From NCBI GenBank assembly GCA_039795615.1, contig JBDKLO010000032.1, positions 1 to 23,347 on the forward strand: a stretch of 23,347 nt of DNA. The letters run 5' to 3'. A program made the position numbers and the translations under genes. Position 1 is the stretch's first letter. The number at the start of each line of letters is the position of its first letter. This DNA is from UBA6136 sp039795615. Its GTDB lineage: Bacteria > Pseudomonadota > Gammaproteobacteria > Methylococcales > Methylococcaceae. Positions 7,927 to 15,009 of this stretch are shown piece by piece. Below the pieces are notes generated by a model, which was given only the letters and a program-made list of their open reading frames with translations, had not been told where the DNA came from and did no database searches.

Positions 7927-8717
7927 TTCTCTGTTTTTTCAGGCAGACGGGCAACGGCTTTCTTGATGTCAGCGATGGCCTTGGCGGGATTAAGGCCCTT
8001 GGGACAGGTGTCGGTACAGTTCATGATGGTGTGGCAGCGATAGAGCTTGAAGGCATCATCCAGAGCACGAAGACGCTCTTCGGTGGCCTCATCGCGGGTG
8101 TCTTTGATCCAGCGGGCCGCCTGCAGCAATACGGCAGGTCCGAGGTACTGATCCCCATTCCACCAATAGCTCGGACAACTGGTCGAACAGCAGGCACAGA
8201 GGACGCATTCGACCAATCCTTCCAAAAGATGCCTTTCTTCGATCGACTGGAGCCGCTCCCCATGTTCCGGGGGGGCTGAGACCGTTTTGATCCAGGGTTC
8301 AATCGCGGCATATTGGCGATAGATTCCGGAGAGATCAGGAACCAGATCCTTGATGACCGGCAGATGAGGCAGCGGGTAGATCCGGATCGGGCCCTTGAGA
8401 TCCTGAAGAGCGTGGGTGCAGGCCAGCGTATTGCGGCCATTGATGTTCATGGCACAGGATCCACAAACGCCCTCCCGGCAGGACCGTCTGAAGGTCAGGC
8501 TACTGTCGACCTCGTTCTTGATCTTGAGAAGGGCGTCGAGGACCATGGGACCCAAGGCGTCACGGTCCAGTTCAAATCGGTCCAGTCGGGGGGCATCGGG
8601 CTTTTCCGGATCAAACCGATAAACCTCGACGACGAGAATGTTTTTGGTATCTGCCGGAGCAGGATGAGCTTGACCGGGTCCGACGCGGGCATCCTTGGGC
8701 AGGGTGAATTCGACCAT
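7923..8717 (-). CDS. sdhB: Succinate dehydrogenase iron-sulfur subunit
   Basis: 264 aa. It carries electrons from FAD in SdhA to quinone through three clusters. [2Fe-2S] ligands are C80, C85, C88 and C100 (SCREGVCGSC then TLAC). The ferredoxin-like half has C171, C174 and C177 plus C238 for [4Fe-4S], and C181, C228 and C234 for [3Fe-4S]. The start at 8717 (MVEFTLPKD) is chosen because GAGG, overlapping the sdhA stop, lies 8 bases upstream and it leaves a 10-base gap to sdhA; the upstream start at 8765 would overlap sdhA. There is a 20-residue Ala/Pro-rich N-terminal extension before the ferredoxin domain compared with the E. coli protein. All cluster ligands are intact. Confidence 0.96.
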   Translation of the reverse strand: MVEFTLPKDARVGPGQAHPAPADTKNILVVEVYRFDPEKPDAPRLDRFELDRDALGPMVLDALLKIKNEVDSSLTFRRSCREGVCGSCAMNINGRNTLACTHALQDLKGPIRIYPLPHLPVIKDLVPDLSGIYRQYAAIEPWIKTVSAPPEHGERLQSIEERHLLEGLVECVLCACCSTSCPSYWWNGDQYLGPAVLLQAARWIKDTRDEATEERLRALDDAFKLYRCHTIMNCTDTCPKGLNPAKAIADIKKAVARLPEKTEK

Positions 8718-8727
8718 GGTTCGCGCC

Positions 8728-10515
8728 TCAATAAACCCGGGGGGCCGGTGGAACGGGATCGACATCCGCCGACAAGGGTTTCAGATGAACCGGTCTTAGG
8801 GCCTCTTTGATGTTCCCGGTAGAGTCAATCCAGGTCATGGAGTGATTCAGCCAGTTTTCGTCATCGCGTTGGGGGTAATCCTCACGGGCATGGGCACCCC
8901 GACTTTCGGTTCGTTTGGCTGCTGCCGACATCGTGACCTGGGCCTGTCCGATCAGGTTGTCGAGCTCCAGGGTTTCAGCAAGATCAGTATTCCAGATCAG
9001 ACCATGATCCTGAATCCCGACCTTCGCAAACTGTTCTGCGACTCCCCGGAGCAGGGTTTCGCCCTCTGCAAGTACATCTCCTCGTCTGAAGACGCTGGCA
9101 TGGGATTGCATGACCCGCTGCATGGCCAGTCGGACCTCGGCGGTGGGGTTCTTCCCGGACGCCCAGCGTAATCGGTCAAAGCGGGCGACCAGGGGATCAA
9201 CGGCCGATGGAGGAAGTTCGGGATGGGATTGGCCTGGCGTCAGGATTTCCGCGCAGCGAAGACCCGCGGCACGGCCGAAAACGACCAGATCCAGGAGAGA
9301 ATTTGATCCGAGGCGATTAGCGCCATGCACCGAGACGCACGCACCCTCGCCAATGGCCATCAGCCCCGGAACGACCGCTTCGGGATCCCCATCTCTCAGC
9401 GTGACGACCTCGGTTCTGAAGTTGGTCGGAATGCCGCCCATGTTGTAGTGCACGGTGGGGAGCACGGGGATCGGTTCCTTTCGCACATCGATGCCACCAA
9501 ATATGCGCGCGGTTTCGGCAATGCCCGGAAGCCGCTCTTCGATGATCTTGGGATCCAAATGTTCAAGATGGAGATGGACAAAATCCTTATGAGGACCCAA
9601 CCCCCGGCCCTCACGGACTTCGATCGTGATCGCCCGGCTGACGACGTCTCTTGAGGCGAGGTCTTTGGCATGGGGGGCGTAGCGGGGCATGAAGCGTTCG
9701 CCTTCCGAGTTGGTGAGGTAACCTCCTTCACCGCGAGCTCCCTCGGTAATCAGACATCCTGAACCATAAATGCCGGTCGGGTGGAACTGCACGAATTCCA
9801 TGTCCTGAAGTGGGAGGCCGGCGCGAAGAACCATTCCGTTGCCATCCCCGGTACAGGTATGGGCGGATGTTGACGAGAGATAACAGCGGCCGTAGCCCCC
9901 AGTGGCCAGAATGACCTGATGGGCCTTGAACAGATGGAGAGTCCCGTCTTCGAGCGACCAGGCCAGAACGCCGCGACAGGCGCCATCGACCATCACAAGA
10001 TCCAGTGTAATGTACTCGACAAAGAACCGAACGTTCCGTTTAAGGGACTGCTGGTAAAGCGTATGCAATATCGCATGTCCCGTCTGGTCCGCCGCGGCGC
10101 AAGTTCTTTTGGCCTGACCTTCACCAAATCGCGTCGTCATCCCGCCAAAAGAGCGCTGATAGATGCGCCCATCTTCCGTCCGCGAGAAGGGAACCCCATA
10201 GCGTTCAAGTTCGAGGACTGCGGGGATGGCTTCCCGGCAAAGCACCTCGATGGCGTCCTGATCACCCAGCCAGTCCGAACCCTTGATGGTGTCGTACATG
10301 TGCCAGCGCCAGTCATCCTCGCCCATGTTGCCCAAGGCTGCACTAATGCCGCCTTGCGCTGCAACGGTGTGACTGCGGGTGGGAAAGACTTTGGTGATGC
10401 AGGCGGTATTGAAACCTTGTTCGGCCAGAGCCAGCGAAGCCCGAAGGCCAGCCCCCCCGGCCCCGACGACCACCACATCCTGCTCGTGTTCGATCAGGGG
10501 ATAGGTTGATTTCAT
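8728..10515 (-). CDS. sdhA: Succinate dehydrogenase flavoprotein subunit
   Basis: 595 aa, normal length. It oxidises succinate to fumarate, passing electrons to covalently bound FAD. The Rossmann motif VVVGAGGAGLRASLALAE is at 15-32. H49 in TRSHTVAAQGG is the covalent FAD attachment histidine. Active-site residues appear as H246 (QFHPTG), R289 (SRDVVSRA, proton shuttle) and H356 (TVHYNMGG). The start at 10515 gives MKSTYPLIEHEQDVVVVG, forms an ATGA overlap with the sdhD stop and has GGAG upstream; a longer TTG start at 10542 is unlikely. Flanked by sdhD and sdhB as in normal sdhCDAB operons. Confidence 0.97.
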   Translation of the reverse strand: MKSTYPLIEHEQDVVVVGAGGAGLRASLALAEQGFNTACITKVFPTRSHTVAAQGGISAALGNMGEDDWRWHMYDTIKGSDWLGDQDAIEVLCREAIPAVLELERYGVPFSRTEDGRIYQRSFGGMTTRFGEGQAKRTCAAADQTGHAILHTLYQQSLKRNVRFFVEYITLDLVMVDGACRGVLAWSLEDGTLHLFKAHQVILATGGYGRCYLSSTSAHTCTGDGNGMVLRAGLPLQDMEFVQFHPTGIYGSGCLITEGARGEGGYLTNSEGERFMPRYAPHAKDLASRDVVSRAITIEVREGRGLGPHKDFVHLHLEHLDPKIIEERLPGIAETARIFGGIDVRKEPIPVLPTVHYNMGGIPTNFRTEVVTLRDGDPEAVVPGLMAIGEGACVSVHGANRLGSNSLLDLVVFGRAAGLRCAEILTPGQSHPELPPSAVDPLVARFDRLRWASGKNPTAEVRLAMQRVMQSHASVFRRGDVLAEGETLLRGVAEQFAKVGIQDHGLIWNTDLAETLELDNLIGQAQVTMSAAAKRTESRGAHAREDYPQRDDENWLNHSMTWIDSTGNIKEALRPVHLKPLSADVDPVPPAPRVY

Positions 10516-10877
10516 GGGGTGGCTCCGGTGTGGAGTAGCCAAATGGCACCGAGGCCGATCACCGCTGAGAAAACCAGCAGGCTTCGGGTGATCAGGAGTG
10601 AAAGGGCTCGAAGGGATGGGGTTGCGATGTAGTCCATCAGGATTGACCGGAGTCCAAGGCTTGCGTGCAATGCGGCCATGAGGATCAGGCTGGCCAAGGC
10701 CATGGCGTTGATGGGCGCATTGAGCCAGTCCGTGAGATGGGCCTGGCTCAATCCGGGAAGGAAGGCGAGGTGCAGGCCCAGCCAGGGGACCAGCAGCAAA
10801 AGCACCAGCGCGGTCCCGCGCTCAAGAAGCCAGTCGCGGCGTCCACTCTCGCCGCCATGGGCCATGTGACGGGTCAT
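10512..10877 (-). CDS. sdhD: Succinate dehydrogenase membrane anchor subunit SdhD
   Basis: 121 aa, three TM segments (about 22-42, 54-80 and 95-116). Together with SdhC it anchors the dehydrogenase to the inner membrane, binds haem b and forms the ubiquinone site. H71 in ALHASLGLRSILMDY (69-83) is the expected haem ligand, and D82-Y83 correspond to the conserved quinone-site pair. It overlaps sdhC upstream (ATGA 10874-10877) and sdhA downstream (ATGA 10512-10515), indicating coupled translation to match subunit amounts. The N-terminal 16 residues are basic and polar. Identity rests on motif plus position; sequence conservation of SdhD is generally low. Confidence 0.92.
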   Translation of the reverse strand: MTRHMAHGGESGRRDWLLERGTALVLLLLVPWLGLHLAFLPGLSQAHLTDWLNAPINAMALASLILMAALHASLGLRSILMDYIATPSLRALSLLITRSLLVFSAVIGLGAIWLLHTGATP

Positions 10878-11296
10878 GGGGCACTCCCGGACTCAAGCAG
10901 GCCAGGGGCCAACAGCATCAGGGCCGTCAGAGTGAATGCCGAGATCAACTCCAAAACCGCAAACCCCGTCTGTTTCGAGCGTGAGAAACCCAGGCTGAGA
11001 TCCCAGAGGAGGTGCCTGAGCCCATGGACCAGATGGTAGTTGAACAGGAGGATCCAGCCTGCGATTGCAAGCCTTCCCATTGGGTGACGCAGCCCTCCCG
11101 TGATGAGTTCGAAAGTCCGGGCATTCGTTGCGGCTGCAACCAGCAAAAGATTGCCGAGGATGAAGCCGACCGCCAGAAGGGCGCCACTGATCCGGTGTGA
11201 AATGGAGAGGAGGGCGGTGAGCGGAAGGCGATAAATCTGGAGATGGGGGGACAGAACCCTTCGGGGTCTTGGGTGTGTTTTGGAATCGATGTGCAT
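10874..11296 (-). CDS. sdhC: Succinate dehydrogenase cytochrome b556 subunit SdhC
   Basis: 140 aa with three TM segments. The signature SPHLQIYRLPLTALLSISHR (16-35) contains S31, H34 and R35, equivalent to the quinone-site Ser27, His30 and Arg31 of E. coli SdhC. HLVHGLRHLLWD (88-99) supplies haem ligand H88. ATG at 11296 is preferred over the TTG at 11302 that would add two residues. An SDHAF4-like gene ends 15 bases upstream, and sdhD overlaps its end by 4 bases. Together these put it second in a six-gene operon. Confidence 0.95.
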   Translation of the reverse strand: MHIDSKTHPRPRRVLSPHLQIYRLPLTALLSISHRISGALLAVGFILGNLLLVAAATNARTFELITGGLRHPMGRLAIAGWILLFNYHLVHGLRHLLWDLSLGFSRSKQTGFAVLELISAFTLTALMLLAPGLLESGSAP

Positions 11297-11311
11297 GACC
11301 AATGCTTCAGC

Positions 11312-11488
11312 CTAGAAATCGATGCAGCGACCTGCCCGTTCCCAATCCCCGAAGCGGGTCGGTTCAAGGGGGGGGGATAAGGCTTCCTTCTCCCTGCCTT
11401 TCGGTTCCTCTGAAGGGGATTCCGAAAGCGGATCGCAATCCCCTTTTGGGGATACTTCCTCTTCGGCGATACGTTGATGGATGCTCAT
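11312..11488 (-). CDS. SDHAF4/DUF1674 family small protein, probable SDH assembly factor
   Basis: 58 aa, easily missed. The N-terminal 38 residues are polar and acidic, apparently unstructured. The C-terminus LEPTRFGDWERAGRCIDF (41-58) is the hallmark of DUF1674/SDHAF4 (consensus as I recall it: PEPTRYGDWE.KGR..DF at the very C-terminus). SDHAF4 proteins in mitochondria bind flavinylated SDHA, limit oxidative side reactions and help it join SDHB; a similar role here is inferred from the motif and from the gene's place 15 bases before sdhC on the same strand. ATG at 11488 is used; a TTG at 11518 would add 10 residues. The ribosome-binding site is weak (TTGGGA). The cell would thus have both FAD-handling factors in one operon. 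Confidence 0.82.
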   Translation of the reverse strand: MSIHQRIAEEEVSPKGDCDPLSESPSEEPKGREKEALSPPLEPTRFGDWERAGRCIDF

Positions 11489-11540
11489 GGTCCCAAGATA
11501 GTCGATCTTATCCAACAAGGGGAGGGGTCCGATCCAGGAA

Positions 11541-11558
11541 TTCGGATAAAAATCCGAA
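11541..11558. promoter_or_regulatory. Perfect inverted repeat in the sdh operon leader
   Basis: TTCGGAT-AAAA-ATCCGAA: two perfect 7-base arms with a 4-base loop, 53-70 bases upstream of the SDHAF4-like ATG. There is no T tract on either side, so it is not a standard terminator. It could be an operator, or a hairpin in the operon's 5' leader. The rest of the 11489-11715 gap must hold divergent promoters for the sdh operon and the VTT gene, but I see no convincing -35/-10 pair. Confidence 0.35.
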
Positions 11559-11715
11559 AACCCGCGCCACTAGAGGATTCGGCGGTATCGCTTATCAGTA
11601 AACAGTATGTCACCCCCACGATGGGATAAACGAATTCTGGGTTTGGTCGGCTCTCGGGCTGTAGAATGGAGCACTGCGTCGCGAATCTCCGCCCCCTTCA
11701 CTCGAGCAATTTCTG

Positions 11716-12363
11716 TTGATCAAGAAAACGTCCGCGGCCCTTGTTGGCCTGCTGGTTCTGGCCAGCCCCCTGGTGCTGACCTTGCCCTGGAAGGAGTGGC
11801 TGACCTATGGCGATCTCCTTCGGAGTACCGTCAATGACCTGGGGGAATGGGCTCCGATCCTGTTTGCACTGGTCACGGCACTGGGGACCGCTCTGGGTCT
11901 TCCTCGGCTCATTTTTTGTACTGCCGGGGGTTGGCTTTTCGGCTTTGAATGGGGTTTCGCCTGGAGTCATCTCGGAAGCTTGGCGGGAGCCTATGGCCTT
12001 TTCATTATCGCGCGTCACACGCGTCCTGAGACACTGCTTCATCGCTATCCGAAGCTCAAGGCGCTGAGTGCTCCGGTGGGCCGCGGGTGGTTTTCCGTCC
12101 TTGTGGTCCGCCAGTTGCCCCTGGCCGGTCTCTATAACGATATTCTGCTCGCCTGGAGTCCGGTCACTCATCGAGACTTTTGGATTGGGAGCTTTATCGG
12201 ATTTCTTCCGTTGGGTTTGACCGCAAGCCTGGTTGGCGCAGGCATCATTCAGGCAGATATCGGGCGGACGGCGACCTATCTTGCGGCGGCCACCTTCGCC
12301 TTTCTATTGTTGACCTTTGGCGTTCGCTGGCTGATTCGGCGGAGAAGTGAGGAGACCCATTGA
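11716..12363 (+). CDS. VTT-domain (DedA/TVP38-like) inner-membrane protein
   Basis: 215 aa with about five hydrophobic segments. The central part matches the VTT/SNARE-associated family: LPRLIFCTAGGWLFGFEWG (62-80), then a conserved FIIAR (96-100), RQLPLAGLYNDILLAWSPV (132-150) and the re-entrant FIGFLPLG (160-167). Members are polytopic proteins, some linked to lipid (polyprenyl-phosphate or phosphatidyl-lipid) flipping; the substrate here cannot be told. The only plausible start in frame is TTG at 11716, which begins MIKKTSAALVG, a normal positive-inside N-terminus; a stop codon at 11662 and no ATG between limit other choices. Stands alone, converging on the Cys-rich secreted protein gene with an 18-base gap. 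Confidence 0.78.
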   Translation: MIKKTSAALVGLLVLASPLVLTLPWKEWLTYGDLLRSTVNDLGEWAPILFALVTALGTALGLPRLIFCTAGGWLFGFEWGFAWSHLGSLAGAYGLFIIARHTRPETLLHRYPKLKALSAPVGRGWFSVLVVRQLPLAGLYNDILLAWSPVTHRDFWIGSFIGFLPLGLTASLVGAGIIQADIGRTATYLAAATFAFLLLTFGVRWLIRRRSEETH

Positions 12364-12381
12364 GATGAGTCTCGCACCCTT

Positions 12382-13038
12382 TTAATCGGCCGGGCACTGC
12401 TTGAGAAAATCGTAAAATTTGTTCCGGGTTCCCACCTGAAGGATCGTGCTAAGCACATAGGGACCGACCCGCATCTGGAATTGCTCGATTTCGGGGTCGG
12501 TAGCTCGCCATAAAACATCCCTCATGCCCTCGAAACCCTCGATATCGAGGCCAAAGTTCTCACTGCTCGGATCATCTCCGATTTGGCTGCTGATGCGCCG
12601 GGCGTGCAATGTTTCTTCTCCTCGAAGGGTCGCAACCAACACCGAATCGGTCTTCATCAGATCGGCGAGTATTCGGCCTCTCTCCTGACGATCGAAGGGC
12701 CCAACGCTCAGTCCATGCACCTCACGACTGCAGATGAGGGTCAGGTTGGTCGCCTGTTGATAACACTGCGTCGGACAATTCACATGCTGGGGCGTCAGGC
12801 AGGGGTAACAGGGCGAATGGGCATCGCCAAAGTCTGCTTTTCGGAAAAGTTCGAGTCGCGGTCCCCGCTGAATCAAGGTATCAAAGGCGATAAAACTCAG
12901 TTCGGACTTCAGGGTGGCCTCTGGAATCGGACCCTCGGCAAATGCCCCGTCGCAAGGCGCGAGGACAGCGAGTAGCCAGCCGAGGATGACCGCCCGAGCG
13001 CGGCAGAATCCAGATGCAGGGAAGGGGGGCGGTAACAT
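12382..13038 (-). CDS. Secreted cysteine-rich protein of unknown function
   Basis: 218 aa. I do not recognise the family. Residues 13-35 form a signal peptide (basic n-region RAR, hydrophobic core VILGWLLAVLA, likely cleavage after AFA at 32-34), so the product should be periplasmic. The mature part has six cysteines: C77, C80, C88, C92 and C103 close together, and C215 near the end. The spacing CxxC-x7-CxxxC suggests disulfides or a metal site; no haem CxxCH is present. The remainder is mixed and polar. Codon pattern and signal peptide argue it is real, and the opposite-strand frames lack such features. ATG 13038 is only 43 bases from the divergent transglycosylase start, so the two may share a control region. 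Confidence 0.7.
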   Translation of the reverse strand: MLPPPFPASGFCRARAVILGWLLAVLAPCDGAFAEGPIPEATLKSELSFIAFDTLIQRGPRLELFRKADFGDAHSPCYPCLTPQHVNCPTQCYQQATNLTLICSREVHGLSVGPFDRQERGRILADLMKTDSVLVATLRGEETLHARRISSQIGDDPSSENFGLDIEGFEGMRDVLWRATDPEIEQFQMRVGPYVLSTILQVGTRNKFYDFLKQCPAD

Positions 13039-13081
13039 CGGTCAAGAATATCAGCGTTTGCCTTTCTATCGATGGTAGGAT

Positions 13082-14236
13082 TTGCCCTCTCAATTGCCTC
13101 AGCCTCTATCCGTGGCCCAAAAACCCGTATCCCGGCCTCAGAAGCCCGCCCCAAAGCCCAAGGCGGCAAAACCTGTTGCCACGCGTCGGCCCGCCCGAAA
13201 AGGGGCAGCCAAAGCATCACCGCGGTTCTCACAACCCCTTTTATTCTTGGTCATTGAAACGCTGGCCCTGATGGTCAGTGGGCTGATCGGCACGATTTCA
13301 GTTCTCGGACGCGCTGCTGGATGGTTTGGCGGCAGTGATCTGACTCAGAGCCTGCTACCTTTTGCCGGCACGGTGCTCATCCTCGGAATTCTGAGTTCCC
13401 TGCTTTTGGCCGGATGGCTGCTTTATCGACGTAAAATTAAAGGATGGGCTGCCAATGGCCCGGTTCTTTCGGCGCTTGTGACTCTCATCTTCAGCATGGC
13501 CTACGCCGGTTTTCCCGGATTTCAGGCAGACCTCAGTCGCCTGCGCAGCCTGGTGGGAGGCGCCGAACAGGCAGGCCGCGACAGTATTGCGCATCAGGTG
13601 TACGCGGCCTACCGGCGGGCCAATCACGAGGATATGGCCCTGATCCTCTCGCGAGTGAAGCCGTATGAGGCTGACATTCATGCGGCCGCTAAGCGCTACA
13701 GTGTGGACCCCGAAGTTCTGGTCGGCATCGGTGTGGCGGAGTCCTCCTTCCTGCCGCGAGATAGCAAGGATGGGGGGCGAGGGCTTTTTCAGATTACGGC
13801 CGTTCCCAAGCGCATCAGCAAAGAGGTGGCCCAGCAGCTTTCAATGGATAAGCCAGACCCTCAAAATCCACGCGATAACATTTATTTGGCAGCTGCGACC
13901 TTTCACCATTATCTCGGGGAGATGAAAGGCGACCTTTTCCTGGGGCTATTGGCCTACAACATCGGTCCCCGAAACGGCGGGCTCGCCTCCATCATGGCGC
14001 AATATGGGGCCCGAGATTTTTTTACTATTCAGCCTTATCTCAAGGATCTTCCCCGGGACTATCCAATCCGGGTGCTTTCAGCCGCACTAGCGTATCGCCT
14101 GATGCGTCATGAGGGAGGATTACCGCCTTACCATGAAGGTGAAAATGCTAAAGCCATTCAAGCTTTGGGGATTCCAGGGCTTGATGTCTGGTCACCGGAA
14201 CTTCTTCCCACTGGTACCGTTCCAAAAGTAAAGTAA
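13082..14236 (+). CDS. Membrane-anchored lytic transglycosylase (SLT domain)
   Basis: 384 aa. Cleaves peptidoglycan glycan strands with formation of 1,6-anhydro-muramic ends. The N-terminal ~50 residues are rich in Pro, Ala and Lys and probably cytoplasmic. Three TM segments follow (about 52-75, 91-115 and 127-147), placing the catalytic domain (about 190-345) in the periplasm. SLT motifs are clear: GVAESSF with catalytic E220 (218-223), GLFQIT (234-239) and AYNIGP (291-296). Most lytic transglycosylases are soluble or lipid-anchored, so the three-TM anchor is unusual. The start is uncertain: TTG at 13082 (AGGA only one base upstream), TTG at 13094 or GTG at 13112; the mature domain is unaffected. 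A protease gene follows after 21 bases, probably in the same operon. Confidence 0.88.
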   Translation: MPSQLPQPLSVAQKPVSRPQKPAPKPKAAKPVATRRPARKGAAKASPRFSQPLLFLVIETLALMVSGLIGTISVLGRAAGWFGGSDLTQSLLPFAGTVLILGILSSLLLAGWLLYRRKIKGWAANGPVLSALVTLIFSMAYAGFPGFQADLSRLRSLVGGAEQAGRDSIAHQVYAAYRRANHEDMALILSRVKPYEADIHAAAKRYSVDPEVLVGIGVAESSFLPRDSKDGGRGLFQITAVPKRISKEVAQQLSMDKPDPQNPRDNIYLAAATFHHYLGEMKGDLFLGLLAYNIGPRNGGLASIMAQYGARDFFTIQPYLKDLPRDYPIRVLSAALAYRLMRHEGGLPPYHEGENAKAIQALGIPGLDVWSPELLPTGTVPKVK

Positions 14237-14257
14237 TCTACCGTCCAGTGAGGCGCC

Positions 14258-14944
14258 ATGTCCGGACGCTGCTTGGTTTTTATCTTTCTCATGACGCTTG
14301 GCGCCATGGATGTATCGGCCATACAGCCAGACCATCGGATGTCCAACAGCGTCGTCCAAATTCAGGGCGCCGAATCTGGCGGGCGGCTGTACTTCGGCTC
14401 GGGAGTCATCGTGGCTCCTAAGATTGTGGCGACCAACTGTCATGTGGTTCGAACCGGGGGGCGCATTGGCATCTTCCGAGGTTATCGAAGCTATCGTGTC
14501 GAGGGCGTGAGAGCTGATGTCCGGAGTGATCTCTGCCTTCTTGATGTGCCCGCCCTCGATCTTCATCCCGCCCGTCTAGCCAGCATTGGATCTTTGAAAA
14601 AGGGCGATGCGCTCTATTTCTACGGATTTCCCCGGGCTCTGGGACTGTCCTATACCGATGGCAAGGTCTTGCGGACGCGGCACCAAGACGGGCTCCCTCT
14701 GATTGAAACCTCGGCGTTTTTCACCTTGGGAGGGAGTGGCGGTGGCTTGTTTGATCGGCGTGGACGGCTGGTAGGTCTTGCCACCTACATCGATCGAGGG
14801 CATGGAGGCGGTTATTACGCCATAGGGAGTGATCTGATCGCCCAAGTCATGAAACGACCCCGTCTTCCCATCGCACCCCTGACAGGTTCGGCGTTCTGGG
14901 AAACCGCGTCAGTTCCCGCTCAAGGTTCTCACGTACGTGATTAA
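14258..14944 (+). CDS. Secreted trypsin-like serine protease (S1 family)
   Basis: 228 aa. A short signal peptide (1-21, cut near VSA) leads to a chymotrypsin-fold domain without PDZ domains. The catalytic triad is visible: H62 in ATNCHVV, D91 in RSDLCLLDV, S160 in LGGSGGGLFD. The oxyanion motif is GGSGGG rather than the common GNSGGP, but the nucleophile context is intact. The overall shape resembles single-domain S1C proteases related to the DegP/DegS core, so periplasmic proteolysis or quality control is likely; no substrate can be named. ATG 14258 has GAGG upstream. It lies 21 bases after the lytic transglycosylase gene and is probably co-expressed with it. Confidence 0.87.
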   Translation: MSGRCLVFIFLMTLGAMDVSAIQPDHRMSNSVVQIQGAESGGRLYFGSGVIVAPKIVATNCHVVRTGGRIGIFRGYRSYRVEGVRADVRSDLCLLDVPALDLHPARLASIGSLKKGDALYFYGFPRALGLSYTDGKVLRTRHQDGLPLIETSAFFTLGGSGGGLFDRRGRLVGLATYIDRGHGGGYYAIGSDLIAQVMKRPRLPIAPLTGSAFWETASVPAQGSHVRD

Positions 14945-14965
14945 TTATTGGAACATTGTTATAAA
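14929..14965 (+). promoter_or_regulatory. Probable extended -10 promoter with 12-bp palindrome over its -35 region
   Basis: TGTTATAAA at 14957-14965 fits the extended -10 pattern and lies 45 bases before the next start codon (15010). The perfect palindrome TCACGTACGTGA (14929-14940) covers the upstream part of the promoter and the last codons of the protease gene. It has the size and position of an operator half-site pair. Both are seen in sequence; regulatory use is inference. Confidence 0.4.
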
Positions 14966-15009
14966 TCAGGGTTAGCGTTCCATCTTCTTCTGACCCTTGC
15001 GAGTGCCCC

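Noticed and set aside
11438..11453. ATCCCC-TTTT-GGGGAT hairpin considered as a terminator or operator
   Set aside because: It lies inside the SDHAF4-like coding region and has no following T tract on either strand.
11607..11837. ATG-started 76-codon frame overlapping the VTT gene start
   Set aside because: No membrane or domain features; the overlapping frame from TTG 11716 holds the VTT domain.
12583..12975. 130-codon plus-strand frame opposite the Cys-rich secreted protein
   Set aside because: Lacks signal peptide or motif, whereas the minus-strand frame has a full export signal and ordered cysteines.
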